DNA from: Hydrogenophaga taeniospiralis CCUG 15921
GTDB taxonomy: Bacteria; Pseudomonadota; Gammaproteobacteria; Burkholderiales; Burkholderiaceae_C
Direction of reading: 5' to 3'
Assembly (NCBI RefSeq): GCF_001592305.1
Contig: NZ_BCWR01000019.1
Coordinates: 62,001 to 126,000 of the forward strand
DNA: 64,000 nucleotides
The position numbers and the translations under genes were made by a program. The notes beneath the pieces were generated by a model, which worked only from the letters and a program-made list of their open reading frames with translations, was not told the DNA's origin and made no database searches. This document shows, piece after piece, positions 52,320 through 61,269 of this stretch (position 1 is the first letter of the stretch; every line of letters starts with the position of its first letter).

Positions 52320-54158
52320 ATGAACACCGTGCGCTCCCCTCTGCAGGCCCAGATCGTGCAATGGCTCGTTGCCCCGGGCGACGCGGTGCAAGCTGGGGAC
52401 CTGCTGCTGGTCCTGGAAGCCATGAAGATGGAGCACGAGCTGCGCGCCGACCGCGCCGGGCGCGTGAGCGAACGGTTCTTCGCCGAAGGGGAGACGGTGG
52501 ATGCCGGGGCGGCGCTGTTACGCCTGGACCCGTTGGCCGCGCCGCAGGACGCAGGGGCGGGCGCCGGCAGTGCGGCTGTGGCGCCGGCCGCCCACGCGCA
52601 GCCACCCGGTCCGCGCGACGACCTGCGGCGGCTCCAGCAGCGGCTGGCGCACACGCTGGACGGTGCCCGCCCCGAGGCCGTGGCCAGGCGCCATGCCCTG
52701 GGCCTGCGCACCGCGCGCGAAAACATCGCCGACCTGTGCGACGACGGCAGCTTTCTCGAATACGGCGCGCTCGCGGTGGCCGCGCAACGCAGCCGCCGTT
52801 CGGAAGAAGACCTGATCGCGAACACGCCGGCCGACGGCATGGTGACCGGCATCGGTTCGGTCAACGGCCTGATCTTCGGCGCCGAGCCGTCACGCACCGT
52901 GGTCATGGCCTACGACGCCACCGTGCTGGCCGGCACGCAGGGCATGCGCAACCACGCCAAGACCGACCGCCTGCTGGGCATCGCGCTGGCCCAGCAACTG
53001 CCGGTGGTGCTGTTCGCCGAGGGCGGCGGCGGGCGCCCGGGCGACACCGACATGCCCATCGTGGCCGGCCTGCACGTGGGCAGCTTCGCCGCCTTCGCGC
53101 GATTGTCGGGGCAGGTGCCGGTGGTGGGCATCGCGGCGGGCCGCTGTTTTGCCGGCAACGCGGCCTTGCTGGGTTGCAGCGACGTGATCATCGCCACCCG
53201 TCAGAGCAACATCGGCATGGGCGGCCCGGCGATGGTGGAGGGCGGTGGGCTCGGCGTGTTCCGGCCCGAGGACATCGGCCCTTCCGCCGTGCAGCACGTC
53301 AACGGCGTGATCGACCTGCTGGTGGACGACGAGCCACAGGCCGTGGCCACCGCGCGCCACTACCTGTCGTTTTTCCAGGGACGCCTGCCGGACTGGATCG
53401 CGCCCAACCAGCAGGGGCTGCGCGACGTGGTACCCGAGAACCGTCTGCGGGTGTACGACACCCGCGCCGCGATGGACGGCTTGGTGGACCAGGGTAGCCT
53501 GCTGATGCTGCGCACGTGCTTCGGTATCGGCATCCACACCGCGCTGGCGCGCATCGAAGGCCGGCCCGTGGGGCTGATGGCCAACAACCCGCTGCACCTG
53601 GGCGGCGCCATCGACGCCGACGCGGCCGACAAGGCCGCGCGTTTCATGCAGCTGTGCAACGCGCACGGCCTGCCCCTGGTGAGCCTGGTGGACACGCCGG
53701 GCTTCATGGTCGGCCCCGCCATGGAGGAGCGGGCCCAGGTGCGGCATGTCAGCCGCCTGTTTGTGACCGCGGCCAGCCTGCGGGTGCCGTTCTTCAGCGT
53801 GGTGCTGCGCAAGGGCTACGGCCTGGGCGCCATGGGCATGACCGCCGGAGGCTTTCACGCGCCGGTGTTCACCGTGGCCTGGCCCAGCGGCGAGTTCGGC
53901 GCCATGGGGCTGGAGGGTGCTGTGCGCCTGGGCTACCGCAAGGAGCTGGAGGCGCTGCCCGAAGGGCCACAGCGCGAGGCCTTGTTCGAGTCGCTGCTGC
54001 AACGGCAGATCGCCAACGGCTCGGCGCAGCAGATGGCCACCACGCTGGAGATCGACGCGGTGATCGACCCGGTGCAGACCCGCGAGTGGCTGGCCCGGGG
54101 GCTGGCCAGCGCTCGCGTGGCCGAGCCCGCTGGGCCACGCTTCATCGATACCTGGTGA
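52320..54158 (+). CDS. biotinyl domain fused to acyl-CoA carboxyltransferase
   Basis: A protein of 612 residues. Residues 1-75 are a biotinyl domain with the biotinylation motif EAMKMEH (Lys36). After an Ala/Pro-rich linker, residues 110-610 are a carboxyltransferase of the propionyl/methylcrotonyl-CoA type, with VVLFAEGGGGRPGDTD and GMTAGGFHAPVFTVAWPSGEFG. Usually the biotinyl domain sits on a biotin-carboxylase protein; here that half is absent and must come from elsewhere. Substrate unknown. About 75 bases separate it from putA. Confidence 0.85.
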   Translation: MNTVRSPLQAQIVQWLVAPGDAVQAGDLLLVLEAMKMEHELRADRAGRVSERFFAEGETVDAGAALLRLDPLAAPQDAGAGAGSAAVAPAAHAQPPGPRDDLRRLQQRLAHTLDGARPEAVARRHALGLRTARENIADLCDDGSFLEYGALAVAAQRSRRSEEDLIANTPADGMVTGIGSVNGLIFGAEPSRTVVMAYDATVLAGTQGMRNHAKTDRLLGIALAQQLPVVLFAEGGGGRPGDTDMPIVAGLHVGSFAAFARLSGQVPVVGIAAGRCFAGNAALLGCSDVIIATRQSNIGMGGPAMVEGGGLGVFRPEDIGPSAVQHVNGVIDLLVDDEPQAVATARHYLSFFQGRLPDWIAPNQQGLRDVVPENRLRVYDTRAAMDGLVDQGSLLMLRTCFGIGIHTALARIEGRPVGLMANNPLHLGGAIDADAADKAARFMQLCNAHGLPLVSLVDTPGFMVGPAMEERAQVRHVSRLFVTAASLRVPFFSVVLRKGYGLGAMGMTAGGFHAPVFTVAWPSGEFGAMGLEGAVRLGYRKELEALPEGPQREALFESLLQRQIANGSAQQMATTLEIDAVIDPVQTREWLARGLASARVAEPAGPRFIDTW

Positions 54159-54164
54159 GGAAAA

Positions 54165-54188
54165 GGCCCGCCTTGTGCAGGGCGGGCC
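54165..54188 (-). terminator. intrinsic terminator of the kinase-response regulator operon
   Basis: On the minus strand, a few bases after the response-regulator stop, GGCCCGCC and GGCGGGCC form a perfect 8-bp stem with an eight-base loop, followed by TTTTCC. It also lies just after the carboxyltransferase stop on the other strand, so it may work for both genes. Confidence 0.65.
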
Positions 54189-54195
54189 GGGGGGA

Positions 54196-54681
54196 TCAGG
54201 CGAGCTCGCCGAACCCGGTATTGCGCATGCCCGAGGAGGTGGACTGCGGCGCGGACTGGTTGATGTTGATCCAGAACTCGCAGACGTGTTTCATGGCGCT
54301 GAGAAACTGCGAGAACTCGGTGGGCTTGGCGATGTAGGCGTTGGTGCCGGCGTCGTAGGCACGCTGCAGGTCGCTGGGTTCGGTCGAGGAGGTCAACACC
54401 ACCACGGGGATGTTGTGCAGCATGTCCGAGCCCTTGATCTCGCGCAGCACGCCGATGCCATCGAGCAGCGGCATCTTCAGGTCCAGCAGCACCAGCACCG
54501 GGTTACCACCGCTGCGGTCGCTGTAGCGGTCGCGGCGGTAGAGGTAGTCCAGCGCCTGCATGCCATCGGAGACGTGGGTCACACGGCCATCCAGCCCATG
54601 GCGCGCCAACGCCAGCTTGGTCAGCTCGGCGTCGTCGGGGTTGTCCTCAACGAGCAGGATGGCTTCGGCATTCTTGTTCAT
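54196..54681 (-). CDS. single-domain response regulator (Rcp1-like)
   Basis: A protein of 161 residues with only a receiver domain: acidic pair in VEDNPDDAEL, phospho-acceptor Asp67 (LLDLKMP), Thr97 region VVLTSST and Lys119 (IAKP). The NPDDAEL motif and basic central loop are typical of partners of phytochrome-like kinases. The ATG overlaps the kinase stop (ATGA), so it should be the kinase's partner. Confidence 0.92.
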   Translation of the reverse strand: MNKNAEAILLVEDNPDDAELTKLALARHGLDGRVTHVSDGMQALDYLYRRDRYSDRSGGNPVLVLLDLKMPLLDGIGVLREIKGSDMLHNIPVVVLTSSTEPSDLQRAYDAGTNAYIAKPTEFSQFLSAMKHVCEFWININQSAPQSTSSGMRNTGFGELA

Positions 54682-57600
54682 GGTTCGAGCGCCGCGGGCA
54701 TGGTGTCCCGCGAAAAATCAGTAGGACTGGCCCCCTCAAAAGGGAGCGAAAAATAAAACACACTGCCTTCACCCAACTGACTTTCTGCCCAGATGCTACC
54801 ACCGTGCCTCTCCAGGATGCGTCGCGTCAGGGCGAGTCCGATGCCGGTTCCCTCGAATTCGGAAGCGCGGTGCAGGCGCTGGAACACGCCAAACAGCTTC
54901 TGCGAATACTTGGTGTCAAAGCCGACGCCGTTGTCCCGCACGTAGAAGGTGTAGCCCGCCACCGGGTCCACGCTCCAGCCCACTTCGATGCGGGCCCGTT
55001 CGCGTGGCCGGGTGTACTTGTAGGCGTTGCCCAGCAGGTTGGCCCAGACCTCGCGCAGCAGCAAGGCGTCGCCCTGGACCACGGGCAGGTCGGGCGCGAC
55101 CACCCAGTCCACCACACGACCTTCGGTGTCGTGGGCCAGCTGGCTGACCACCGCATCCACCAGCAGGGTGAAGTCCACCGCCGTGAGGTTGACCGCCGAG
55201 CGGCCCAGGCGGGAGAACGCCAGCAGGCCGTCGATGAGCTGGCTCATGTGCCGCGCCGAACCACCGATGGTGCCGAGGTAGCGCCGCGTGGTCTCGTCGA
55301 TCTGGTTGTCGAGGTGCTCTTCCAGCAGGCTGACGAAGCTGGAGATGTGGCGCAGCGGTGAGCGCAGGTCGTGCGAGACCGAATAGGAGAACGACTCCAG
55401 GTCCTTGTTGGCGGCCAGCAGCTGTTCCGTGCGCTCGGCCACCCGGTTCTCCAGCTCGTCGTTGATGTTGCGCATCAGGTCGTCGAGCCGCTTGGCATCG
55501 CTCATGTCGCGGTTGATCTTGGCAAAGCCGCGAAGTTCACCACCGTCGTCGCGCAGCGCGATCAGCAGCGAATGGGACCAGTACCGCGACCCGTCCTTGC
55601 GTTCGTGCCAGCTGTGCAGCTCGTGCTGCCCGCGCGAGGCGGCCAGCCGCAGCATCTGGTTGGCGCTGTCCATGGCATCGGCGGGGTCGTGCTGCCGGAA
55701 CAGCACCGAATAGTGCCGGCCCAGAACCTGGGTGGGGGCATAGCCTTCCAGCCGCTGGGCGCTGTCGGTCCAGTCGGTGATGAGCCCGTCGGCATCCATG
55801 AAGAAGATGCAGTACTCGCGCAGGTTGTCCACCATGAGGCGGAAACGCTGCTCGCTCTCGAGCAGCTCCGCCGAGCGTTCCTGGATGCGCTGTTCGAGCT
55901 CGTCGTTGAGCTGGCGCACACGCTCCTCGATGCGTTTGCGCTCGGTGATGTCGATGGTCTGCACGAACACGCCCTGCACCCGTCCTTCGTGGATGTCGGG
56001 CAGGTACTTGGTGCTCACATAGACCGGTGTGCCGTCGATCATCTGACGCCAGGTCTCAAAACTCTGCGTCTGGCCGGCCAGCGCGGCGCGCAGGCGTGGG
56101 CCGATCTCGGTCCACAACTCGGCCGCGACGCACTCGCTGACGGGCCGTCCGACGATCCTGGCCGGATCCATGCCGTACATGCGCTGGTGTTCGGCGTTGG
56201 CGAAGCGGAAGCACAGGGACGCGTCGAGATAGGCGATCAGCCCGGGCACGTGGTCGGTGACGGTCTGCAGGAAGCGCTGGTTCTCGCGCAGGGCCTGTTC
56301 GGCCGCCTTGCGCTCGGTGATGTTGAGGAGGGTGCTGTTGGTGCGCAGGAAAGCGCCTGTTTCGTCGTACACGGCCGTGCTGGAGGCCAGCGCGATGAAG
56401 GGCCTGCCGTCGGGCATCTTGATGCCCACTTCCTCGGGTTCGAGCTGCCCGGTGTCGGAGAGCAGATGGCGGCGGGATTCCTGTTGCGCCAGGTATTCGG
56501 GTTGCACCAGATCGCGAAAGCTCAGGCGACCCACGACGTCCTCGCGCTTGAGTCCCAGCCACTGCAGCGCGGTCTGGTTGATCATCTGCACCACGCCCCG
56601 CTCGTCCAGCGAGTAGTAGCCGCACGGCGCCTGGTCGTACAGATCCTGGGCTTCGCGCAGGGTCCGGCTCAGCCGGGCGTTGGCGGCGGCCAGTTCCACG
56701 GTGCGTTCCCGCACGCGGTCCTCCAGCTCGGCGCTGAAGCGCTGGATCGCTTCCTGCTGCTGGTGCAGGTCGGTGATGTCGCGCGAGATCGCCAGCAGCA
56801 TCACCGGACGGCCCTGCGCGTCGCGGATCGGTGACAAGGTGGTGTCCCACCATTTGGGCGTGCCCTTGAAGGTTTCGCCAAAGGCGACGAAACGGGCGTT
56901 TTCCCCCTGGCAGGCGGATCCGATCGCCGCGCGGGCGAGCGCTTGCCCGCCCTCGGGCCACCAGGTGGCCCAGTCGCTGCCACGCACCTGCTCGAAGTCG
57001 TCAACCTCCACCAGCCGGCAGCCCTGCGCGGTCATCTGCAGCACATGGCCCTGCAGGTCGAGCACCTTGGTGCAGTCCGGGCTGCTGGCGATGATCTGTC
57101 GGTTGAGCTCGTCCTTGAGGCGCGCGTCGGCCTCCAGGGTGCGCAGTTCGGTGATCTCCTGCACAAAACCCAGCTGGCTCAGGAAATGGCCTTCGGCGTC
57201 GTGCACCGGGACGTTGCGCATCGACAGGTGCACGACTTCGCCGTCCGGGCGCTGCAGACGGAATTCCATGCTCTGGCTCCGGGCCAGTGCAACCCCCTGG
57301 CTCCAGCAGGTCTTCACGTGCTCCAGGTCGTCGGGGTGCACGCGGCGCAGCCAGCCCTGTTGGAGGAAGTCCTGAGCGTCCAGACCGAAGATGCGCAACA
57401 GGGCGTCGTCCACGTGGGTGACGATGCCTGCGCCGTCGGTGCGGAAAATGCCGATCGGAAACGCGCTGGCCAAGGCTGCGAACAGCGCCTGGTATTCCAG
57501 TGGGTCGGGGGCCGCGTCGGTGGGGCTGTTGACCGGGGGCAGCGCCTGGTCGAGCGGCAGCAGAAGATCGGCTTCGGGGGGCACGCCCGGAGTGCCGGCC

Positions 57601-57737
57601 TGCAGATGGCGCAGGCGCTGGTTCTCGGCCCTCAGGACTTCGATTTCGCGCAGAAGCGCCTGCTCGCGCGCCGAACCGACCAGATCGCGGGGAGGCGCAG
57701 CCTGGCGTTGGTCTGACTCGGGGAAAGGCGCGCTCAT
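54678..57737 (-). CDS. multi-PAS sensor histidine kinase
   Basis: A protein of 1019 residues, no membrane helices. About five PAS domains with PAC motifs (roughly 90-215, 220-340, 365-480, 490-620, 635-760) are linked by coiled coils such as LEDRVRERTVELAAANARL. Then come a HisKA domain (H-box SVSHDLRSPL, His789) and an HATPase domain (ANLLGNAYKYT, VRDNGVGFDTKY, GTGIGLALTRRILERHGG). It is probably a cytoplasmic redox, gas or light sensor; no bound cofactor can be assigned. Confidence 0.92.
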   Translation of the reverse strand: MSAPFPESDQRQAAPPRDLVGSAREQALLREIEVLRAENQRLRHLQAGTPGVPPEADLLLPLDQALPPVNSPTDAAPDPLEYQALFAALASAFPIGIFRTDGAGIVTHVDDALLRIFGLDAQDFLQQGWLRRVHPDDLEHVKTCWSQGVALARSQSMEFRLQRPDGEVVHLSMRNVPVHDAEGHFLSQLGFVQEITELRTLEADARLKDELNRQIIASSPDCTKVLDLQGHVLQMTAQGCRLVEVDDFEQVRGSDWATWWPEGGQALARAAIGSACQGENARFVAFGETFKGTPKWWDTTLSPIRDAQGRPVMLLAISRDITDLHQQQEAIQRFSAELEDRVRERTVELAAANARLSRTLREAQDLYDQAPCGYYSLDERGVVQMINQTALQWLGLKREDVVGRLSFRDLVQPEYLAQQESRRHLLSDTGQLEPEEVGIKMPDGRPFIALASSTAVYDETGAFLRTNSTLLNITERKAAEQALRENQRFLQTVTDHVPGLIAYLDASLCFRFANAEHQRMYGMDPARIVGRPVSECVAAELWTEIGPRLRAALAGQTQSFETWRQMIDGTPVYVSTKYLPDIHEGRVQGVFVQTIDITERKRIEERVRQLNDELEQRIQERSAELLESEQRFRLMVDNLREYCIFFMDADGLITDWTDSAQRLEGYAPTQVLGRHYSVLFRQHDPADAMDSANQMLRLAASRGQHELHSWHERKDGSRYWSHSLLIALRDDGGELRGFAKINRDMSDAKRLDDLMRNINDELENRVAERTEQLLAANKDLESFSYSVSHDLRSPLRHISSFVSLLEEHLDNQIDETTRRYLGTIGGSARHMSQLIDGLLAFSRLGRSAVNLTAVDFTLLVDAVVSQLAHDTEGRVVDWVVAPDLPVVQGDALLLREVWANLLGNAYKYTRPRERARIEVGWSVDPVAGYTFYVRDNGVGFDTKYSQKLFGVFQRLHRASEFEGTGIGLALTRRILERHGGSIWAESQLGEGSVFYFSLPFEGASPTDFSRDTMPAALEP

Positions 57738-57788
57738 TGCGCGTTACTGTACCTGAGCCCCCTCTGTTTGCATCGTCAAATTTGACAG

Positions 57789-59291
57789 TCAGAAACGGTC
57801 CAAATCGGGGTATGCCAACCGCCCGCCGCGCACCAGCATCTTGCCGTATTCGGCACAACGTTGCAGTGTCGGAATCACTTTGCCTGGGTTCAGTAGTTCT
57901 TTGGTATCAAAGGCTCTTTTGACACCGAACATCTGCGCGTTTTCCTCTGCAGAGAATTGCACACACATGCTGTTGAGTTTTTCCACGCCCACGCCGTGTT
58001 CACCGGTCACTGTGCCGCCCATGGCGACGCTGGTTTCCAGGATGTCGGCGCCGAACAGCTCGCAACGGCGCAGCTGGTCGGGGTCGTTGGCGTCGAACAG
58101 GATCAGCGGGTGCAGGTTCCCGTCGCCCGCGTGGAACACGTTGGCGCAGCGCAGGCCGTACTTCTGTTCCATCTCGCCGATGGCCAGCAGGATGTCGGCC
58201 AGGCGCTTGCGCGGGATGGTGGAGTCCATGCACATGTAGTCGGGGCTGATGCGCCCGCTGGCCGGGAACGCGTTCTTGCGCCCGCTCCAGAAGCGCAGGC
58301 GCTCGGCTTCATCGCGACTGACCGCGATGGCGGTAGCGCCGTGGTCGCGCAGCACGGCGCTCATGCGGCCGATCTCTTCTTCCACTTCCTCGGGGGTGCC
58401 GTCGCTCTCGCACAGCAGGATCGCGGCGGCGCTGAGGTCGTAACCAGCGTGCACGAAATCCTCGACGGCGGCGGTCATGGGCTTGTCCATCATCTCCAGG
58501 CCGGCCGGGATGATGCCGGCCGCGATCACGGCGGCCACCGCGTCGCCGGCCTTTCGGATGTCGTCGAAGCTTGCCATGATGCAGCGCGCCAGCAGGGGCC
58601 TGGGCACCAGCTTCACGGTGACTTCGGTGACCACGGCCAGCATGCCCTCACTGCCGATCACCAGCGAGAGCAGGTCCAGGCCGGGCACGTCGAGCGCTTC
58701 GCCGCCGAAGCTCACGGGGTCACCTTCCATCGTGAAGCCGCGCACCTGCAGCACGTTGTGCACGGTCAGGCCGTATTTCAGGCAGTGCACGCCGCCGGAG
58801 TTCTCGGCCACGTTGCCGCCGATGGTGCAGGCGATCTGGCTGCTCGGGTCGGGCGCGTAGTACAGGCCGTGGGGCGCGGCGGCTTCGCTGATGGCGAGGT
58901 TGCGCACGCCGGCCTGCACGAGGGCCGTGCGTGAGCGCGGATCGATGCGCAGGATGCGGTTGAACTTGGCCAGCGACATCGTCACGCCCATGGCGTGGGG
59001 CATGGCGCCCCCGGACAGGCCGGTGCCCGCGCCGCGCGCCACCACGGGCACGGCCAGCGCATGGCAGGTCTTGAGCACGGCGGCCACCTGGTCTTCGGTC
59101 TCGGGCAGGGCCACCACCAGCGGTCGCTGGCGGTAGGCTGTCAGGCCGTCGCATTCGTAGGGCGTGGTGTCCTCGTTGTGCCAGAGCAGGGCGTGGGCGG
59201 GCAGCACCGCCTGCAACGCGCGCACCACCTCCGCCTGGCGCGCGGCGCGTTCGATCTGGCTGACCTGGGCAGGGGTGGAGGGTGCGTTCAT
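57789..59291 (-). CDS. glcD: FAD-linked oxidase, GlcD/D-2-hydroxyacid dehydrogenase type
   Basis: A protein of 500 residues. FAD_binding_4 domain (about 58-235: RGAGTGLSGGAMP, GGNVAENSGGVHCLKYG, LLSLVIGSEGMLAVVTE) and a C-terminal oxidase domain with NVFHAGDGNLHPLILFD and GEHGVGVEK. This is the catalytic subunit type of glycolate oxidase or D-lactate dehydrogenase; glcE and glcF are not adjacent, so it may be a stand-alone D-hydroxyacid dehydrogenase. Confidence 0.88.
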   Translation of the reverse strand: MNAPSTPAQVSQIERAARQAEVVRALQAVLPAHALLWHNEDTTPYECDGLTAYRQRPLVVALPETEDQVAAVLKTCHALAVPVVARGAGTGLSGGAMPHAMGVTMSLAKFNRILRIDPRSRTALVQAGVRNLAISEAAAPHGLYYAPDPSSQIACTIGGNVAENSGGVHCLKYGLTVHNVLQVRGFTMEGDPVSFGGEALDVPGLDLLSLVIGSEGMLAVVTEVTVKLVPRPLLARCIMASFDDIRKAGDAVAAVIAAGIIPAGLEMMDKPMTAAVEDFVHAGYDLSAAAILLCESDGTPEEVEEEIGRMSAVLRDHGATAIAVSRDEAERLRFWSGRKNAFPASGRISPDYMCMDSTIPRKRLADILLAIGEMEQKYGLRCANVFHAGDGNLHPLILFDANDPDQLRRCELFGADILETSVAMGGTVTGEHGVGVEKLNSMCVQFSAEENAQMFGVKRAFDTKELLNPGKVIPTLQRCAEYGKMLVRGGRLAYPDLDRF

Positions 59292-59418
59292 GGTGGGGCG
59301 GCGGGCAAGAAGCGGGAATTCAGTTTAGGCCAATCGGCCGCTCGGCGATTGAAGAAACTTGCAGCCACTTGTGAAGTTCGCGCAGCGCTCCGCCGGTCGG
59401 GGCCGGCGCATCAGGGGG

Positions 59419-59447
59419 CTTGAAAAATCGCGGGGTGGCATCCATTT
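59419..59447 (+). promoter_or_regulatory. putative sigma-32 heat-shock promoter of hsp20
   Basis: CTTGAAA (59419-59425), a 14-base spacer and ATCCATTT (59440-59447) match the sigma-32 elements CTTGAAA and CCCCATWT with the expected spacing. It lies 64 bases upstream of the hsp20 ATG. Confidence 0.6.
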
Positions 59448-59510
59448 TTCGGCAGGGAGGGGCACTGCCCGTGCTCCCTGATCCGCCAACGCTGAAAAAG
59501 GAGTTTTGCC

Positions 59511-59939
59511 ATGAACCATCTGATCGCCCGTTCCGGTCTGTTCGACGACTTCTTCAAGGACGTCGCCCCCGGTTTTTACGTCCGTCCCTTGCACGGCGAC
59601 TCGTTGCCCTCACCGTCCCAGATCAAGATCGATGTGAAGGAAACCCCGTCGGTCTACACCGTGGTGGCCGAGGTGCCCGGCGTGTCCAAGGAAGACATCC
59701 ACGTGACGGTCGAAGGCAGCGTGGTGACGCTGCGCGCCGAGATCAAGCAGGAAGACAGCCAGAGCCAGGACGAAAAGGTGTTGCGCACCGAGCGCTACTA
59801 CGGCGCGGTGTCGCGCAGCTTCCAACTGGCGACCGATATCGACAACGAGCGCGCCAAGGCCAAGTACGAAAACGGGGTGCTGACGATGACCCTGCCCAAG
59901 AAGGTGGCCCTGGCGGGCCAACGCCTGAATATCGAGTGA
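59511..59939 (+). CDS. Hsp20/alpha-crystallin small heat-shock protein
   Basis: A protein of 142 residues. The alpha-crystallin domain covers about 38-130, with IKIDVKETPSVYTVVAEVPGV, EDIHVTVEGSVVTLRAEI, and the conserved ENGVLTMTLPKK near the end. The C-terminal LNIE is a variant of the I-x-I oligomerisation tail. It is an ATP-independent holdase. A sigma-32-like promoter and an AAAAAGGAG site precede it. Confidence 0.94.
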   Translation: MNHLIARSGLFDDFFKDVAPGFYVRPLHGDSLPSPSQIKIDVKETPSVYTVVAEVPGVSKEDIHVTVEGSVVTLRAEIKQEDSQSQDEKVLRTERYYGAVSRSFQLATDIDNERAKAKYENGVLTMTLPKKVALAGQRLNIE

Positions 59940-59964
59940 GCTGAGTGAGCTCCCCCTGCGCCGC

Positions 59965-60122
59965 TGACGCGCGCCTTGCAGGCCGCGACATCGCCAGAGG
60001 CGATGCCTCTTCGTCCCGTCCAAGCCTGCGCAGGCAGGCTTAGGAGCCGCGGTCCTCAGCCCCCTCTCTCGCCTGCGGCGGGAGGGGGACGCTCCCTGTG
60101 GCCCGGCGGAGCCGGTTCCACG
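59965..60122. repeat. mosaic intergenic repeat, copy B2
   Basis: The first 100 bases match the central module of B1 (GCGCCTTGCAGGCCGC, ATCGCCAGAGGCGAT, GCCTGCGCAGGC). It continues with CCCCTCTCTCGCC-TGC-GGCGGGAGGGG and GGCCCGGCGGAGCCGG TTCC, which is the A-type end in the opposite orientation. It sits between the convergent hsp20 and LysR genes. Confidence 0.75.
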
Positions 60123-60189
60123 GGAACTCTGGCGGGTGGTCATGCGCTCCGGCGCAAGGTTTGGGTGTCTCTGCCTCAAGGAGTCGTTT

Positions 60190-61059
60190 TCAGCTCAACG
60201 ACTTTTTGAGCCACTCGGCAAAGGCCGCGCACTCCCAGCGGTCCATGGTGCCGGTGCGCCAGCACAGGTAGTGCGCGTGCGGGCTGGGCACATGGCGTTC
60301 GTACAGTGGCACAAGCGTGCCGTGTTCCAGCCAGGGTGCGGCCAGCTTGAGCCGCACCAGCGCCACCCCCATGCCGGCGGCGGCGCCGTCACACATGAGG
60401 CCGATGTCGTTGAACTGCGAGCCGTCCACCGGCTCGGGCCAGTCCAGGTCGTGCGCGGCGAACCAGGTGCGCCAGGGCTCCAGCGGGCTGCGCAGCAGGG
60501 GCACACCTTCCAGGTCTTCGGGGGCGTCGAACGGACCGTGCTCGCGCGCAAAGGCCGGTGAGGCCAGTGGCGTGATGTCGTCCTTCATCAGGCAGACGTG
60601 CTCCACGTCGGCGTAGCGGCCGGTGCCGAAGCGGATCATCAGGTCGGCGTCTTCGGCCACCACGTCCAGCAGCGGGATGCTCACCTGCAGCGTGAGGTCG
60701 ATCTCCGGGTAGGCTTCGCTGAACTGCTTCAGGCGCGGCAGCAGGATGGAGCGCGCGAACGTGGGCGTGACCGCCAGCCGCAGCTTGCGCCGCCCGGGCG
60801 TGGCGGCGCTGCTCGGGAATTTCTGCAGCGTGGCCAGGCCCTCGCGCACGTGGGCCAGGTATTCGCTGCCCTCGGTGGTCAATGAAAAGTCGGCCCGGCC
60901 AAACAGCTTGGTCCCCAGGATCTGCTCCAGTTGCTTGATGCGGTGACTCACCGCGCTGGGCGTCACGCACAGCTCTTCGCTGGCCTGTGTGACGCTGCGC
61001 AGGCGCGCCAGGGCTTCGAAGGTCAGCAGGCACTGAATCGGCGGGATCCTGATCGTCAT
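60190..61059 (-). CDS. LysR-family regulator (GcvA-like)
   Basis: A protein of 289 residues with a LysR HTH (about 6-64; VTPSAVSHRIKQLEQILGTKLF) and a substrate-binding domain with LRLAVTPTFARSILLPRL. The style RIPPIQCLLTFEA and SVTQASEELCVTPSAVSHRI is that of GcvA-like regulators. The target is unknown; no divergent metabolic gene is adjacent. Confidence 0.9.
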   Translation of the reverse strand: MTIRIPPIQCLLTFEALARLRSVTQASEELCVTPSAVSHRIKQLEQILGTKLFGRADFSLTTEGSEYLAHVREGLATLQKFPSSAATPGRRKLRLAVTPTFARSILLPRLKQFSEAYPEIDLTLQVSIPLLDVVAEDADLMIRFGTGRYADVEHVCLMKDDITPLASPAFAREHGPFDAPEDLEGVPLLRSPLEPWRTWFAAHDLDWPEPVDGSQFNDIGLMCDGAAAGMGVALVRLKLAAPWLEHGTLVPLYERHVPSPHAHYLCWRTGTMDRWECAAFAEWLKKSLS

Positions 61060-61105
61060 ACGGTCACCTCACACGCTGCGCCAGAAGGGAAGGGGGTCAG
61101 GCACG

Positions 61106-61269
61106 ACGCGCACGGCCGCCCCGAAGCGGATGTGCGCCCCCCAGTGGGGGGAAGCAGCCCGCAGGGCTGCATCGGGGGGCGTTCCAGGTTCCACGCGCAC
61201 GGCCGCCCCGAAGCGGACGTGAGCCCCCCAGTGGGGGGTGGCAGCCTGCAGGGCTGCATCGGGGGGCGT
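61106..61269. repeat. 87-bp tandem repeat (1.9 copies), type C
   Basis: Units begin at 61106 and 61193 (ACGCGCACGGCCGCCCCGAA) and differ at a few bases. Each contains CCCCCCAGTGGGGGG and GCAGCCCGCAGGGCTGC hairpins and ends GCATCGGGGGGCGTT. The second copy ends at the purU stop codon (minus strand). Confidence 0.8.

Noticed and set aside
61106..61269. Tandem 87-bp repeat considered as a CRISPR or an attachment site
   Set aside because: No spacers, no integrase or tRNA gene next to it.
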